From Hymenobacter sp. BT730 (GTDB lineage: Bacteria; Bacteroidota; Bacteroidia; Cytophagales; Hymenobacteraceae), in contig NZ_JAUOFB010000001.1 of the NCBI RefSeq assembly GCF_030542105.1, positions 682,001 through 746,000 on the forward strand: DNA of 64,000 nt, written 5' to 3'. Made by a program: the position numbers and the translations under genes. Every line of letters starts with the position of its first letter. Positions within the stretch are counted from its first letter, which is position 1. Below the pieces are notes generated by a model. That model made no database searches, had not been told where the DNA came from, and was given only the letters and a program-made list of their open reading frames with translations. Below are positions 26,664 through 34,686 of this stretch, one piece after another.

Positions 26664-27416
26664 CTAGCGCCGCCGCGAATTAAAGCCAAACAGCAGGCTG
26701 AAGCGGGCCCCGCCATTGCCGGGTACTACCGCAAAGTTGACCGGGAAATTTACTCCGTAGGCCTGGAAAGAAGTACCAATGGCCAGCGCAATATTGGCAC
26801 TTACGGGCGTGAGGTTGGGCCCAATGCCAAACTCAAATCCGTTCTTACCCCGGATGCCAATCAGGCCATTCACGCTGGGAATAAACTTGCCCTGCTCCAG
26901 ACCCCCAATCAGGGGCACAAATTCAAACAGGCCGGAGGTGCCGTTGGGCAGGCGGAAAATGCGCGTTTCAAACTGCCACCCAAACTGGGTGATGAAAGGG
27001 TTGAGACTAAACTGGTCCTTGGCTTTATCTACCACAGCGCCCGATAGTATTGTAAAGCCAAGGCGGGGGCCACTTAAGTGAATAGGATCAAAGGCCGGAT
27101 CTGCGTCGCCGGGTACCACGGAGCCATCGGTGGGCATTATCGGTCGGCCGGCAGCGGGTTGTTGGGTTTGAGGCTGTTGCGGCGTAATAATTTCCTTGGA
27201 GCCGTTGGCATAGCGAATCATGAATACCTCTGATTTGTATACCGAAATCAGCGGCCCTTCCGGGTTATCGAAGCGCTTGTAGGTGATAAGGGTAGGAGTT
27301 ATCTCCATTACTTTCACTTGTACTTCTTCGCCGTTTTGCTTTACCAGCAGATCCTGTGCTTGCGCTATGCCGCTCAGAAGCAGTAGCCAGAATAAAAAAA
27401 GTAGGTGCTTTCCCAT
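26664..27416 (-). CDS. Exported protein with shared N-terminal module and beta-barrel-like tail
   Basis: The 250-residue product has a signal peptide (WLLLLSGIAQAQ) and then the same module as the 26031 gene (DLLVKQNGEEVQVKVMEITP and VFMIRYANGSKEIIT). After a Pro/Gln-rich linker (TPQQPQTQQPAAGRP) the C-terminal 150 residues alternate polar and hydrophobic strands (RLGFTILSGAVVDK, FNPFITQ-like and FEFGIGPNLTPVSANIALAIG) and end in FSLLFGFNSRRR, which resembles a small outer-membrane barrel. The function is unknown. It is the first gene of the pair, with an AT-rich region upstream (27417-27606) that should hold its promoter and that of the divergent 27607 gene. Confidence 0.7.
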   Translation of the reverse strand: MGKHLLFLFWLLLLSGIAQAQDLLVKQNGEEVQVKVMEITPTLITYKRFDNPEGPLISVYKSEVFMIRYANGSKEIITPQQPQTQQPAAGRPIMPTDGSVVPGDADPAFDPIHLSGPRLGFTILSGAVVDKAKDQFSLNPFITQFGWQFETRIFRLPNGTSGLFEFVPLIGGLEQGKFIPSVNGLIGIRGKNGFEFGIGPNLTPVSANIALAIGTSFQAYGVNFPVNFAVVPGNGGARFSLLFGFNSRRR

Positions 27417-27606
27417 AGGTGGTGTGGTTCAAAAGATTTTTCTGAGTTAAAGCTGAACTTATTAATGATAGGGCGCAAGACAATATGTGTCGTTTACTGA
27501 CTTTTTTAAATAACAATATTCGAATTATAATCTTGTAAATGAGATACTTATATTTATTTATTCAGACTTTATAAATGTGCATATTTGATGCCTATACTTT
27601 CCTGTT

Positions 27607-29124
27607 ATGGATGATCTGCGCACGGCGCTGCTAGCCCTACCCTTAGAAGAGCGAAAAGACTTCCTGCAATTCTTGCATCGGCAGGGTCGCAAAAGCAAAG
27701 GCCGCATGGATGTGCGGCTCGGCGAGCTGCTGCTGCACAAAAAAGAATACACCACCGAAGAGCTACTGCCGCTCCTATATCCGGAGGAGCCCAACGCAGT
27801 GGCATATTATGCCCTGCGCAAGCGTCTGCTCCGGCATTTCACTGATTATCTGGTCCTGCGCCAGCTGCAGCAGGACCCCACTACAGCGGCTACCGGGCGC
27901 GGACTGCTACAGCTGGCCCAGTACCTTTTTGAAACCGGCGTGCCCCGGCTGGCCTGGGCTACGGTGCGCAAAGCTGAGAAGCTGGCCCTCGCCAACGACC
28001 AGTATGAGCTGCTGAACTCGGTGTTTAACCTGCAGATTGCGCACGCCCACAGCGAGTACGCCGACGACCTGGCCAGCATCATTCGTCGCCGCAATCTGAA
28101 CAAGAAAGCCGCCGACGAAGAAGAGCGTGCCGCCATTGCCAGCAGCCTGATTCGCCAGCGCCTGCTGGAAGCCCGCGCCCTGGGCCGCAACGCCGCCTTC
28201 GATACTATTGCGCACGAGGTGCTGCGCGAGTATGATTTGCTGGAAGCCTTTGCCCGCCGTCCGTCGCTGCTTTATCAGCTGTTGTCTATTGCCCGCAATA
28301 CCATGCTGGCCCGCCGCGACTTCGCTTCCTTCGAGCCATTTATTATTCGGTGCTACCACCTCATGGAAAAGCGCCACGGGTTTGCGCCCGCCCACCGCTA
28401 CTATCAACTGGGTTTGCTATACATGATAGCGCACGCGCTGTACCGAAACCGGCATTTCCAGCGCTCCATGGAATACCTGGAAACTCTGCGCCAAACGCTG
28501 GCCGACGGCCCCCGCAGCCTGCACGCTGAGTATTACCCGCGCTATATTGCCCTGTTGGCGGCCAACCAAGCCTTTCTGCGCCGCAATGCCGACAGCATCC
28601 GGCTGCTGGAAAGCATGCTGCGGGGAGCCACTACGGCCATGCGGCTACAGGATCAATTAACCATTCGGCTGGGGCTGGGCTTCCACTATTTTGCCGAAGG
28701 GCGCTACGCCAAAACCAACCAGGTACTGCTGGCCATTGGCCGCTCCGACCAGTGGTGTGAGCAAAAGATGGGTGTGGAATGGACGCTGAACAAAAGTATG
28801 GGTGAGATGCTGGTGCAGCTGGAGCTGGGTAATCCTGATCTGGCCCTGAACCGGCTGCGGGCCATTGAGCGCAACGTACGGGAGCGGTTTGGCGAATCCG
28901 GGGCCTACCAGTATATTCTGAGCTACCTGGCGCTGGTACGGGAAATTATTGATGACCCTGAAGTGGCCACGCGCCCGGCCTTTGCGGAGCGAGTGGCCCA
29001 GATGCCCCGCTTCTTGCCCCTGGAGCGGGAAGACCTGCAGGCCCTCAGCTTTTATGCCTGGCTGAAAGCCCGCACGCTGTCCAAACCTTACTATGAAGTA
29101 TTGCTGGCCCTAGCCGGAGCGTAG
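27607..29124 (+). CDS. Large helical-repeat protein, function unknown
   Basis: The 505-residue protein is almost entirely alpha-helical, with Leu/Ala/Arg-rich repeats that resemble TPR or other solenoid units (for example PRLAWATVRKAEKLALANDQ and LIRQRLLEARALGRNAAFD). There is no signal peptide or membrane segment, so it should be cytoplasmic. It opens with DDLRTALLALPLEERKDFLQ and YYALRKRLLRHFTDYL, a pattern I have seen in uncharacterised Bacteroidota proteins but cannot name. A scaffold or protein-binding role is a fair inference. The upstream 190 bases are AT-rich. A terminator follows at 29134. Confidence 0.75.
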   Translation: MDDLRTALLALPLEERKDFLQFLHRQGRKSKGRMDVRLGELLLHKKEYTTEELLPLLYPEEPNAVAYYALRKRLLRHFTDYLVLRQLQQDPTTAATGRGLLQLAQYLFETGVPRLAWATVRKAEKLALANDQYELLNSVFNLQIAHAHSEYADDLASIIRRRNLNKKAADEEERAAIASSLIRQRLLEARALGRNAAFDTIAHEVLREYDLLEAFARRPSLLYQLLSIARNTMLARRDFASFEPFIIRCYHLMEKRHGFAPAHRYYQLGLLYMIAHALYRNRHFQRSMEYLETLRQTLADGPRSLHAEYYPRYIALLAANQAFLRRNADSIRLLESMLRGATTAMRLQDQLTIRLGLGFHYFAEGRYAKTNQVLLAIGRSDQWCEQKMGVEWTLNKSMGEMLVQLELGNPDLALNRLRAIERNVRERFGESGAYQYILSYLALVREIIDDPEVATRPAFAERVAQMPRFLPLEREDLQALSFYAWLKARTLSKPYYEVLLALAGA

Positions 29125-29133
29125 TCAGGCCAA

Positions 29134-29170
29134 CAAAAAAGGCCCTTTGCACGTGGCAAAGGACCTTTTC
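29134..29170. terminator. Terminator after the helical-repeat gene
   Basis: A stem (AAAGGCCCTTTGC and complement, one mismatch) is flanked by an A6 run and CTTTT, between convergent genes. Confidence 0.85.
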
Positions 29171-29203
29171 GAAGTACTATCACCCGTTTGGGGGTGGAGG
29201 TAG

Positions 29204-29476
29204 TTAGTTTTTAACTTCTTCTTTAGTGGCAGCAGCAGCTTCGTTAGCAGCCTGCTCCGTGGTAGTAGCAGCCTTTTCGCCGGCAGCTTCTACGTTTTGG
29301 CCAGCACCTTCAACGGCGTCGTCAGCCACAACAACAGCGGTATCAGCCGCCATTTCAGTGTTAGCGGCAGCGTTATCTACCGTGTTTTCAGCTTGCTGCT
29401 CTTCGGTTTTGGTGCAGGAAGTAGCCAGCGCGGCGAAAGCAACGGCAACCAGGGCAGATTTCAGAGAGAATTTCAT
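29204..29476 (-). CDS. Small Ala/Glu-rich lipoprotein
   Basis: The 90-residue product has a lipobox (FAALATSC, about Cys21), followed by a low-complexity mature part made mostly of Ala, Glu, Thr and Val (VDNAAANTEMAADTAVVVAD, then AGEKAATTTEQAANEAAAAT). It is probably helical and membrane-tethered. No domain is seen. Similar short Ala-rich lipoproteins are common in Hymenobacter-like genomes. It is convergent with the 27607 gene and divergent from the 29633 gene. Confidence 0.75.
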   Translation of the reverse strand: MKFSLKSALVAVAFAALATSCTKTEEQQAENTVDNAAANTEMAADTAVVVADDAVEGAGQNVEAAGEKAATTTEQAANEAAAATKEEVKN

Positions 29477-29632
29477 GGCAATGAAGTTTAGTCAGTTGGA
29501 AATGTTGCCCTTAATCAGGCGGGTGCAGAAAGGTAACCCGCCTGCTCTGGGCTGGCCCCGTATTTGTTTGGAGGCCGGGCAACGCCAGCCGGCTGGCAGG
29601 CGTAGGTCTGGTTTCGACTTCTTTTGCCTTCT

Positions 29633-30079
29633 ATGCCTGTAGTTCGTTTTTGCCTCTTTGCTTTCCTGCTCCTTCGTTTTTCGTTTGCCCAGGCACAATC
29701 TGCCAATGATGGTTTTGTGCGCCGCGACGGCACCATGTACGTGGTGCGTAATGGCGTAGAGCGGCCCATGTCCCAGGATGTACACCTGCCGAATGGCCGC
29801 ACCGTCAGCCGGGATGGGTTTATTGTAGAGCGCGACGGCCGCCATACTGCCCTGGCCGAAGGGCAGGGCTGCACCCTATTGGGCGCAGTGGCAACAGTGC
29901 GCACCGCTGCCGATGGACGGGTAGCATTTACTTCAGCGGCCCGCAGTACCTCTACCGGCGGCGTCTCAGCTAAGCAGATAAGCGGGCAGCGCTGGGTGCA
30001 GTATGGCCCCCGCGGCAAAGCCAAAGGCCATAAAAAGAAAGGCAAGCAGAAAGGCTGGAAGCACCGCGACGATGATTAG
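29633..30079 (+). CDS. Secreted DUF6799-like protein with basic tail
   Basis: From ATG 29633 the product has 148 residues with a signal peptide (FAFLLLRFSFAQAQ). The middle (DGFVRRDGTMYVVRNGVERP, then HLPNGRTVSRDGFIVERDG) is a beta-rich repeat of the DUF6799 type, with two R-x-G-x hairpin-like units. The C-terminus is a dense lysine/histidine tract (KGHKKKGKQKGWKHRDDD). The basic tail might bind an anionic polymer. The frame can be extended by three codons to a TTG at 29624, but the ATG is preferred. The function is unknown. Confidence 0.7.
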   Translation: MPVVRFCLFAFLLLRFSFAQAQSANDGFVRRDGTMYVVRNGVERPMSQDVHLPNGRTVSRDGFIVERDGRHTALAEGQGCTLLGAVATVRTAADGRVAFTSAARSTSTGGVSAKQISGQRWVQYGPRGKAKGHKKKGKQKGWKHRDDD

Positions 30080-30105
30080 CCAAAGAGCATAACGGTGCGG
30101 GCTGC

Positions 30106-31941
30106 TTAGTTTTCTATAGGGTCACCGTCAGCATCAATAAAGAACGTTTTGCCACCCTGCGTTACCCGGGCCTTGCCATCTATAAAGTCGCTGGCCTGGG
30201 AGTAGCGGCCAAAGGGCTCAGTGCCCTGGTCGGGGTGGCTGAGGTAGCTTGGGGTAATGAAAGTATACTCGCCGTTTATTTTTACGCGCGCTACCCCTTT
30301 ATGAAAGGAATAGGCCTCCTGAAAAACGGGTGGCGGCGTTTCAGTTTCCTCGGGCCCGGTGATGTAAAACCAGCCCCGCTGGTTTAGTACGGCGGCCCGG
30401 CCTTCGCTGAAATCCAGGGCATTGTAGAAATACTGCGGAAATTCCTGACCGTCTTCATCCACAAAGGTATACAGCTCACCAATGCGGACCCGCGCGTAGC
30501 CATCAGCATAGGGTTTTAAGGCATCGTAGGCGGGGGGCAGCACTTCGTCCCCATCCGCATCGATAAATCCATAAGCGCCCTCCTTCTTTACTAAGGCATT
30601 TCCATTGTCATCAAACTCACTGACGGAAGTATAACGCGCTGGTATCACCAAATCCCCATCGGCATCGGCATAGCCCCATAAACCATCTTTTTGAAAGGGG
30701 TGAGGGGCATCAGCAGAGAAGTGGCTGACTCCCCAAAACACAAGCCCCAGGGCGGCCGCTCCGGCCGCCACCATGCCCAGCCCGGGGAGGCGCTGGCGCC
30801 AGGCCCGCACCCGTCGGAACCCCGGCCTTAGTATGCCTTTTAGCTGGGTGGTGGCCGACTGGCGCTGCATCTGCTCTTCTAACTGCCGGATTTTAGCATC
30901 CAGCGCCTGATTACGGGCCGCCGATTCTGCCTGCGATGCCCGAATGGCTTCTTCCAGCGCTTCCTTTTCCTGGCTTTCCGCGGCCAGCTGCTGGCGTAGG
31001 GTAGTGGCCTCCGGCGCAATGGCTGGTGCCTGGGCCAGCTGGGCACGAAGCTGGGCTATGCTTTGTTCCCGCTCGGCGTCGCGGGCTTCCATGGCCTGTA
31101 GCTGCCGGGCCAGCTCGGCCTGCATAGTAGCGCGTAACTGCTCCAGCTCTTGCTTTTCCTGCAAATGATTCTGGCCCGCTGTAGTTGGGTAGGCGCTGCG
31201 GTCTACATCCTCAATATCATCGGCGCCCAGCCAGCGCCAGAGCTGCGCGGCTTTTTCCCGGAAAAAGTCGCCGGCGTTTTCGGGGGCAGCAGGCGCTGGT
31301 TCCGCTTCATACTCGGGTGTGTTCTGTAATGGCTCCTCCGTCTCTGTTGGCTGGCTGGCTGTTGGTGCTGCGCCCAGCGTTTGAGCCAGGTGGCTTAAAT
31401 CAGTAACAGACAGGTCTATTTCAGGGGTAGCCAGCTGGCTTAGGCGGCGGGTAAAACGGGCAGGGTCAGCAAGCAGATGGAAGCTACTGGTGCCCGGCAC
31501 GGCACTCATGCCGGCTTCTACCGCCGGGGCAAAAGTCACCGGCTCGCCAAACAGTAGCAGGCCGCTGGTAAAGTTCAGGTTTGCCTGCTCGGCCGTCAGC
31601 TGGGGCCGCAGGAACTCAGCTAACGCTGCCTTTTGCTGCTGAAAGGCCTGATAGGGATTGGCCGCCTGCTGAAACGGCATGGGGCTGCCCGCCAGCTGCC
31701 AGGGAGCAGCCGCAAAGTCCGTGAGGGTGAGGTGGCCGCCCCGTGGCTCCAGAAGCAGAATGACAACGGCATGCGGGCGGATAAGCACTGCGTCCAGCAC
31801 CAGCCCATTGCCTGCGGGCAGCCGCCCCAGGAGCAAGGTGTGGGGGGCGCTAGCCTCGGCCTGTAAGGCATCCCGCACTGCGGCATACTGCGCTTGTTGG
31901 GCGGGGGTAGGAAAATCAGAAAAAAGTACTTCGTAGAACAT
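30106..31941 (-). CDS. NERD-like, coiled-coil, membrane-anchored WG-repeat protein
   Basis: The 611-residue protein has four parts. Residues 1-190 contain a NERD-like segment (LVLDAVLIRPHAVVILLLEP, then GGHLTLTDF). Residues of about 250-365 form a long coiled coil (KQELEQLRATMQAELARQLQ, then KIRQLEEQMQRQ). A transmembrane helix lies at about 385-406 (GMVAAGAAALGLVFWGVSHF). From 409 on there are five or six WG-type repeats (DGLWGYADADGDLVIPARYT, EGAYGFIDADGDEVLPPAYD). There is no N-terminal signal, so the NERD part should be cytoplasmic and the WG repeats periplasmic. The function is unknown; it could join a cytoplasmic activity to an envelope ligand. Confidence 0.8.
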   Translation of the reverse strand: MFYEVLFSDFPTPAQQAQYAAVRDALQAEASAPHTLLLGRLPAGNGLVLDAVLIRPHAVVILLLEPRGGHLTLTDFAAAPWQLAGSPMPFQQAANPYQAFQQQKAALAEFLRPQLTAEQANLNFTSGLLLFGEPVTFAPAVEAGMSAVPGTSSFHLLADPARFTRRLSQLATPEIDLSVTDLSHLAQTLGAAPTASQPTETEEPLQNTPEYEAEPAPAAPENAGDFFREKAAQLWRWLGADDIEDVDRSAYPTTAGQNHLQEKQELEQLRATMQAELARQLQAMEARDAEREQSIAQLRAQLAQAPAIAPEATTLRQQLAAESQEKEALEEAIRASQAESAARNQALDAKIRQLEEQMQRQSATTQLKGILRPGFRRVRAWRQRLPGLGMVAAGAAALGLVFWGVSHFSADAPHPFQKDGLWGYADADGDLVIPARYTSVSEFDDNGNALVKKEGAYGFIDADGDEVLPPAYDALKPYADGYARVRIGELYTFVDEDGQEFPQYFYNALDFSEGRAAVLNQRGWFYITGPEETETPPPVFQEAYSFHKGVARVKINGEYTFITPSYLSHPDQGTEPFGRYSQASDFIDGKARVTQGGKTFFIDADGDPIEN

Positions 31942-32064
31942 AAGAGCAATAAGCGGCGCGGGGCCCGGGCGCTTGTACGAAAAGAGGGCGGGCAGGGTGC
32001 CTTAACTTTTCCGGTGGCAATCAAGTATATGCCAGCACTACCTCGGCTTTTTTCGTTTCATTTT

Positions 32065-32466
32065 ATGGATTCCATCACCCCCACTCCCCAGTCTACGCCT
32101 ACCCCCACGGTACCCCTGGAAGTAAGCGACGAACAAAACTCCGCTTTGGTCGAGGATACCCTCACCCTGCTTAACGATGGTGTTCCCAGCCTGCAAAACA
32201 AGCATGGCCTGTCGGAAATCGGTCGTTGGGAGGAAGTGTTGCGGGCCAGCGGCCGCCCCGGCTTGGCCAAAATTACGCAGGAAATGACGGCCCTGCGCGA
32301 ACAGCTCAGCCAGGAAACCCCCGATACCCATACGCTGGCCGAAATACTGGCCAGTCTGGGCAATGAGACCATTAAGGTGGCGGAAGAGGCTTCCAATGGC
32401 TACACTGCCGCCCTCACGCATTTGGGCAAGATACTCATCAAGTTAGGCTCCACATTGTCGCGCTAG
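32065..32466 (+). CDS. Small helical protein, function unknown
   Basis: From ATG 32065 the product has 133 residues. A Thr/Pro-rich N-terminus (TPTPQSTPTPTVPLEVS) is followed by amphipathic helices (LVEDTLTLLNDGV, WEEVLRASGRPGLAKITQEM, LAEILASLGNETIKVAEEAS). There is no signal peptide or membrane helix. The open frame continues upstream to 31894, but this part overlaps the divergent WG-repeat gene's start region and has no good start. It is divergent from the WG-repeat gene, so the two may share a control region at 31942-32064. No function can be assigned. Confidence 0.6.
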   Translation: MDSITPTPQSTPTPTVPLEVSDEQNSALVEDTLTLLNDGVPSLQNKHGLSEIGRWEEVLRASGRPGLAKITQEMTALREQLSQETPDTHTLAEILASLGNETIKVAEEASNGYTAALTHLGKILIKLGSTLSR

Positions 32467-32494
32467 CGGCCACCTGTAGCTCTTTACTTTATGT

Positions 32495-32529
32495 CAGAAC
32501 GCCCGGCCATGCAATGGCCGGGCGTTCTG
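32495..32529 (+). terminator. Strong hairpin after the 32065 gene
   Basis: A 16-base perfect stem (CAGAACGCCCGGCCAT and complement, three-base loop) ends in TTGT. It lies 28 bases after the stop. Confidence 0.7.
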
Positions 32530-32567
32530 TTGTAGTGGGGTTTGTGCCGAAGCTTGCGCGGCGGCCT

Positions 32568-32575
32568 TACCTTTG
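32568..32575 (+). promoter_or_regulatory. Candidate -7 box of the 32597 gene (TACCTTTG)
   Basis: An exact TAnnTTTG match, 21 bases before the ATG at 32597. Confidence 0.5.
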
Positions 32576-32596
32576 CGGCCTATTTAGTTCTAACCT

Positions 32597-33625
32597 ATGG
32601 CTACCGCTCCCGACCTGACCCTCTACGACCCGTTTGATAGTATGCGCTTTGGCCCGCACCTGTGCTTTTTGTGCGGCGCGGCCGTAACGCCTCCGCAGGA
32701 TACCGTGCCGGTTTTTGCCGAGTGGCTGATGGACCGCTACGACCTGCGCGCCCGGCAGATGCGCTTGCTGGATCAAAGCATCGTGACGTATGAGGAACTG
32801 CAGATACCCTGCTGCCCCACCTGCCGCCAGCAGCATGTAGAACCCTTGGAAGCTACTATTGCGGCGGCCACAGAAGCAGGCCTCGAAGGTTTGCGTGCCC
32901 TGCCTGAAAAAACAGTTTTCCTGTGGCTGGGTAAGATGTTTTACGGCATCCTGATTAAGGAACTGCTGACGGAACAGGCACCCCTCATCAAGCCCCAATA
33001 CCCGCTGGCAGAAAATGCCCAGATGCTCCTGCGCTTTCAGGCTTTCTTCCAGGTATTTCAGGCCTTGCGCGTGCCCATAGAGTTTGAGGATTTTACGCCC
33101 AGCACTTTGTTTATTCTGGAAGTAGCACCTGCGGAAGATACCATTGCTTTTGAGTACGATGATGACCTGACCACTATGGTCTTCAGCCTGAAGCTCAACA
33201 ACACGGTGCTGGTAGCCTGCCTGCTGGACAATGGCATTATCCGGCAGGCCATGCGTCAGGTATACGCCGATGCGCAGGCGCGCCCATTGCACCCGGTGCA
33301 GATAGCCGAATTCAAGGCCCGCGTGTACTACGCTGCCTATCTATTCAATGTAGTCCCCGATTATTACCCGCGCACCATACAGCCCGGCGACAGCCAGATA
33401 GTGTATGACACCCTCATCGATGATATAACGCGGGAAATCTTTAATCCCTGGGAAAATTCAGGGTATGCACAGTCGTTGCTGGAGATGTGGAAGCGGTGGC
33501 AGATTCCGCTCACCGATATTATGCGCGACCCGGCTCAGCCCCTGAGCCTTCTGTACAACGCAGTGGGTAAGCCCCGCACCATCACGACCTTCCCGGCAGA
33601 ATGGCCGGGTTATGCTAATGAATAG
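32597..33625 (+). CDS. Protein with a CxxC/CxxC zinc-binding-like N-terminus
   Basis: The 342-residue protein has two cysteine pairs near the N-terminus: Cys23/Cys26 (LCFLCGAA) and Cys73/Cys76 (PCCPTCRQQH, with His80 nearby). Between them is VPVFAEWLMDRYDL, which resembles the spacing of McrA/HNH-type zinc modules, although the usual EH motif is missing. The rest is mixed helical and beta without a domain I can name. It is a likely cytoplasmic zinc protein. The gene is single, with an exact promoter box at 32568 and only eight bases to the convergent 3D-domain gene. Confidence 0.7.
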   Translation: MATAPDLTLYDPFDSMRFGPHLCFLCGAAVTPPQDTVPVFAEWLMDRYDLRARQMRLLDQSIVTYEELQIPCCPTCRQQHVEPLEATIAAATEAGLEGLRALPEKTVFLWLGKMFYGILIKELLTEQAPLIKPQYPLAENAQMLLRFQAFFQVFQALRVPIEFEDFTPSTLFILEVAPAEDTIAFEYDDDLTTMVFSLKLNNTVLVACLLDNGIIRQAMRQVYADAQARPLHPVQIAEFKARVYYAAYLFNVVPDYYPRTIQPGDSQIVYDTLIDDITREIFNPWENSGYAQSLLEMWKRWQIPLTDIMRDPAQPLSLLYNAVGKPRTITTFPAEWPGYANE

Positions 33626-33633
33626 ATAAACTA

Positions 33634-34185
33634 TTAGCCTTCGTTCCAGGCTTCGGAAGCCGAAACTTTGGTGATGCGCACGCCTTTCCACAAACCGAAG
33701 TCGTCGCGGGTCATCCGGCCGCGGATTTCCCGCGCATTCACCAGCACGTCAATACAGTGGCGGTGGCGGCGGTTCATGGTGTCGTGAATGACGTAAACCC
33801 CATCCAGCTCATCGGAAATACCCGATACCTGTACCTGGTCGCCGTACTTCAGCGGTCCGCCCCAGTGTTTCAGCAAGTCCCGGGAAACGGCTACCCAGCG
33901 GGTTTTGCTGGAGTGGTTGCGCGGAATGCGCGAGTTGTCAGCGGTGATAAACGGCTCAGAATCAGTCTGACGTACATCCGGAGTGTACACGGTGGCCGTC
34001 ACCGTATAATGAGGCAGCCGTTTGGGCAGAGTGGCAGAATAGCTGCCTGGTTGAAGGGTTACCGCACGGGGTGTAATAACCGGCGGCGCAACGATGGTGT
34101 AAGTGGCCGAATGGTTCGGCGAAGGGGGGAGCAGAGCAGTTTGGGGGGCGAAGATGAGGTTTAGCAGAAATAGAGCAATAGACAT
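33634..34185 (-). CDS. Exported 3D-domain protein
   Basis: From ATG 34185 the product has 183 residues with a hydrophobic start (IALFLLNLIFAPQTALL). The C-terminal half is a 3D domain, a double-psi beta barrel: HYTVTATVYTPDVRQTDSEP, then RWVAVSRDLLKHWGGPLKYG, then GVYVIHDTMNRRHRHCIDVL, with the three aspartates that give the domain its name partly visible (D in DTMN and in IDVL). Such domains occur in MltA- and Rpf-like wall-active enzymes. It might act on peptidoglycan, but activity is not certain. The frame extends to 34263 without a better start. Confidence 0.8.
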   Translation of the reverse strand: MSIALFLLNLIFAPQTALLPPSPNHSATYTIVAPPVITPRAVTLQPGSYSATLPKRLPHYTVTATVYTPDVRQTDSEPFITADNSRIPRNHSSKTRWVAVSRDLLKHWGGPLKYGDQVQVSGISDELDGVYVIHDTMNRRHRHCIDVLVNAREIRGRMTRDDFGLWKGVRITKVSASEAWNEG

Positions 34186-34686
34186 GGCGTTTGAGTTTGT
34201 GGACTTCCACTTAAGCCAGGAAGTATAAGCTTCGTCCAAATTTGACAACCCTGCTTGAGGCAAGGAGCGTACCCGGAGAACGAGGTAAAGGTTACACTTT
34301 TTTTTAGTTAAGTGCCTTTAAGGTATAATTTCTATATTGATTTCAATTTATTATTATGTTTTAACAAGATATTCAGTAATAAATTGCAAGCCGAAGATGC
34401 TATACCGTACGGCGCTGCTGCTACGATAGAGACGAGGTTTGAACTATATAATACAATTTCGCTCTTTTTTTAGTGCCAATATTTTACACCTAATTCTGGC
34501 CCGGGAAACCTCTGTTTTTATGCAGCGCTGCCGAACACCAGTCTTATTAGCGCGTAGGAAACAATCAGTTAGGTTCCCATGAGTAAGCCCTCAAAATAAG
34601 CCTGATTCTACCTTCTTATATGAAGGTATAGCGGCGCTACACAGCTGCCCCAGTGCTTAGGAGCCCTTTTTCGTTGATGTTCTCTG
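34186..34686. other. AT-rich 500-base gap, no gene seen
   Basis: This gap is much richer in A and T than the rest of the window, with several T-runs (for example 34299-34306 and 34465-34471). I find no coding frame, strong hairpin, tRNA or repeat. It should hold the promoters of the two divergent flanking genes. Confidence 0.5.
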
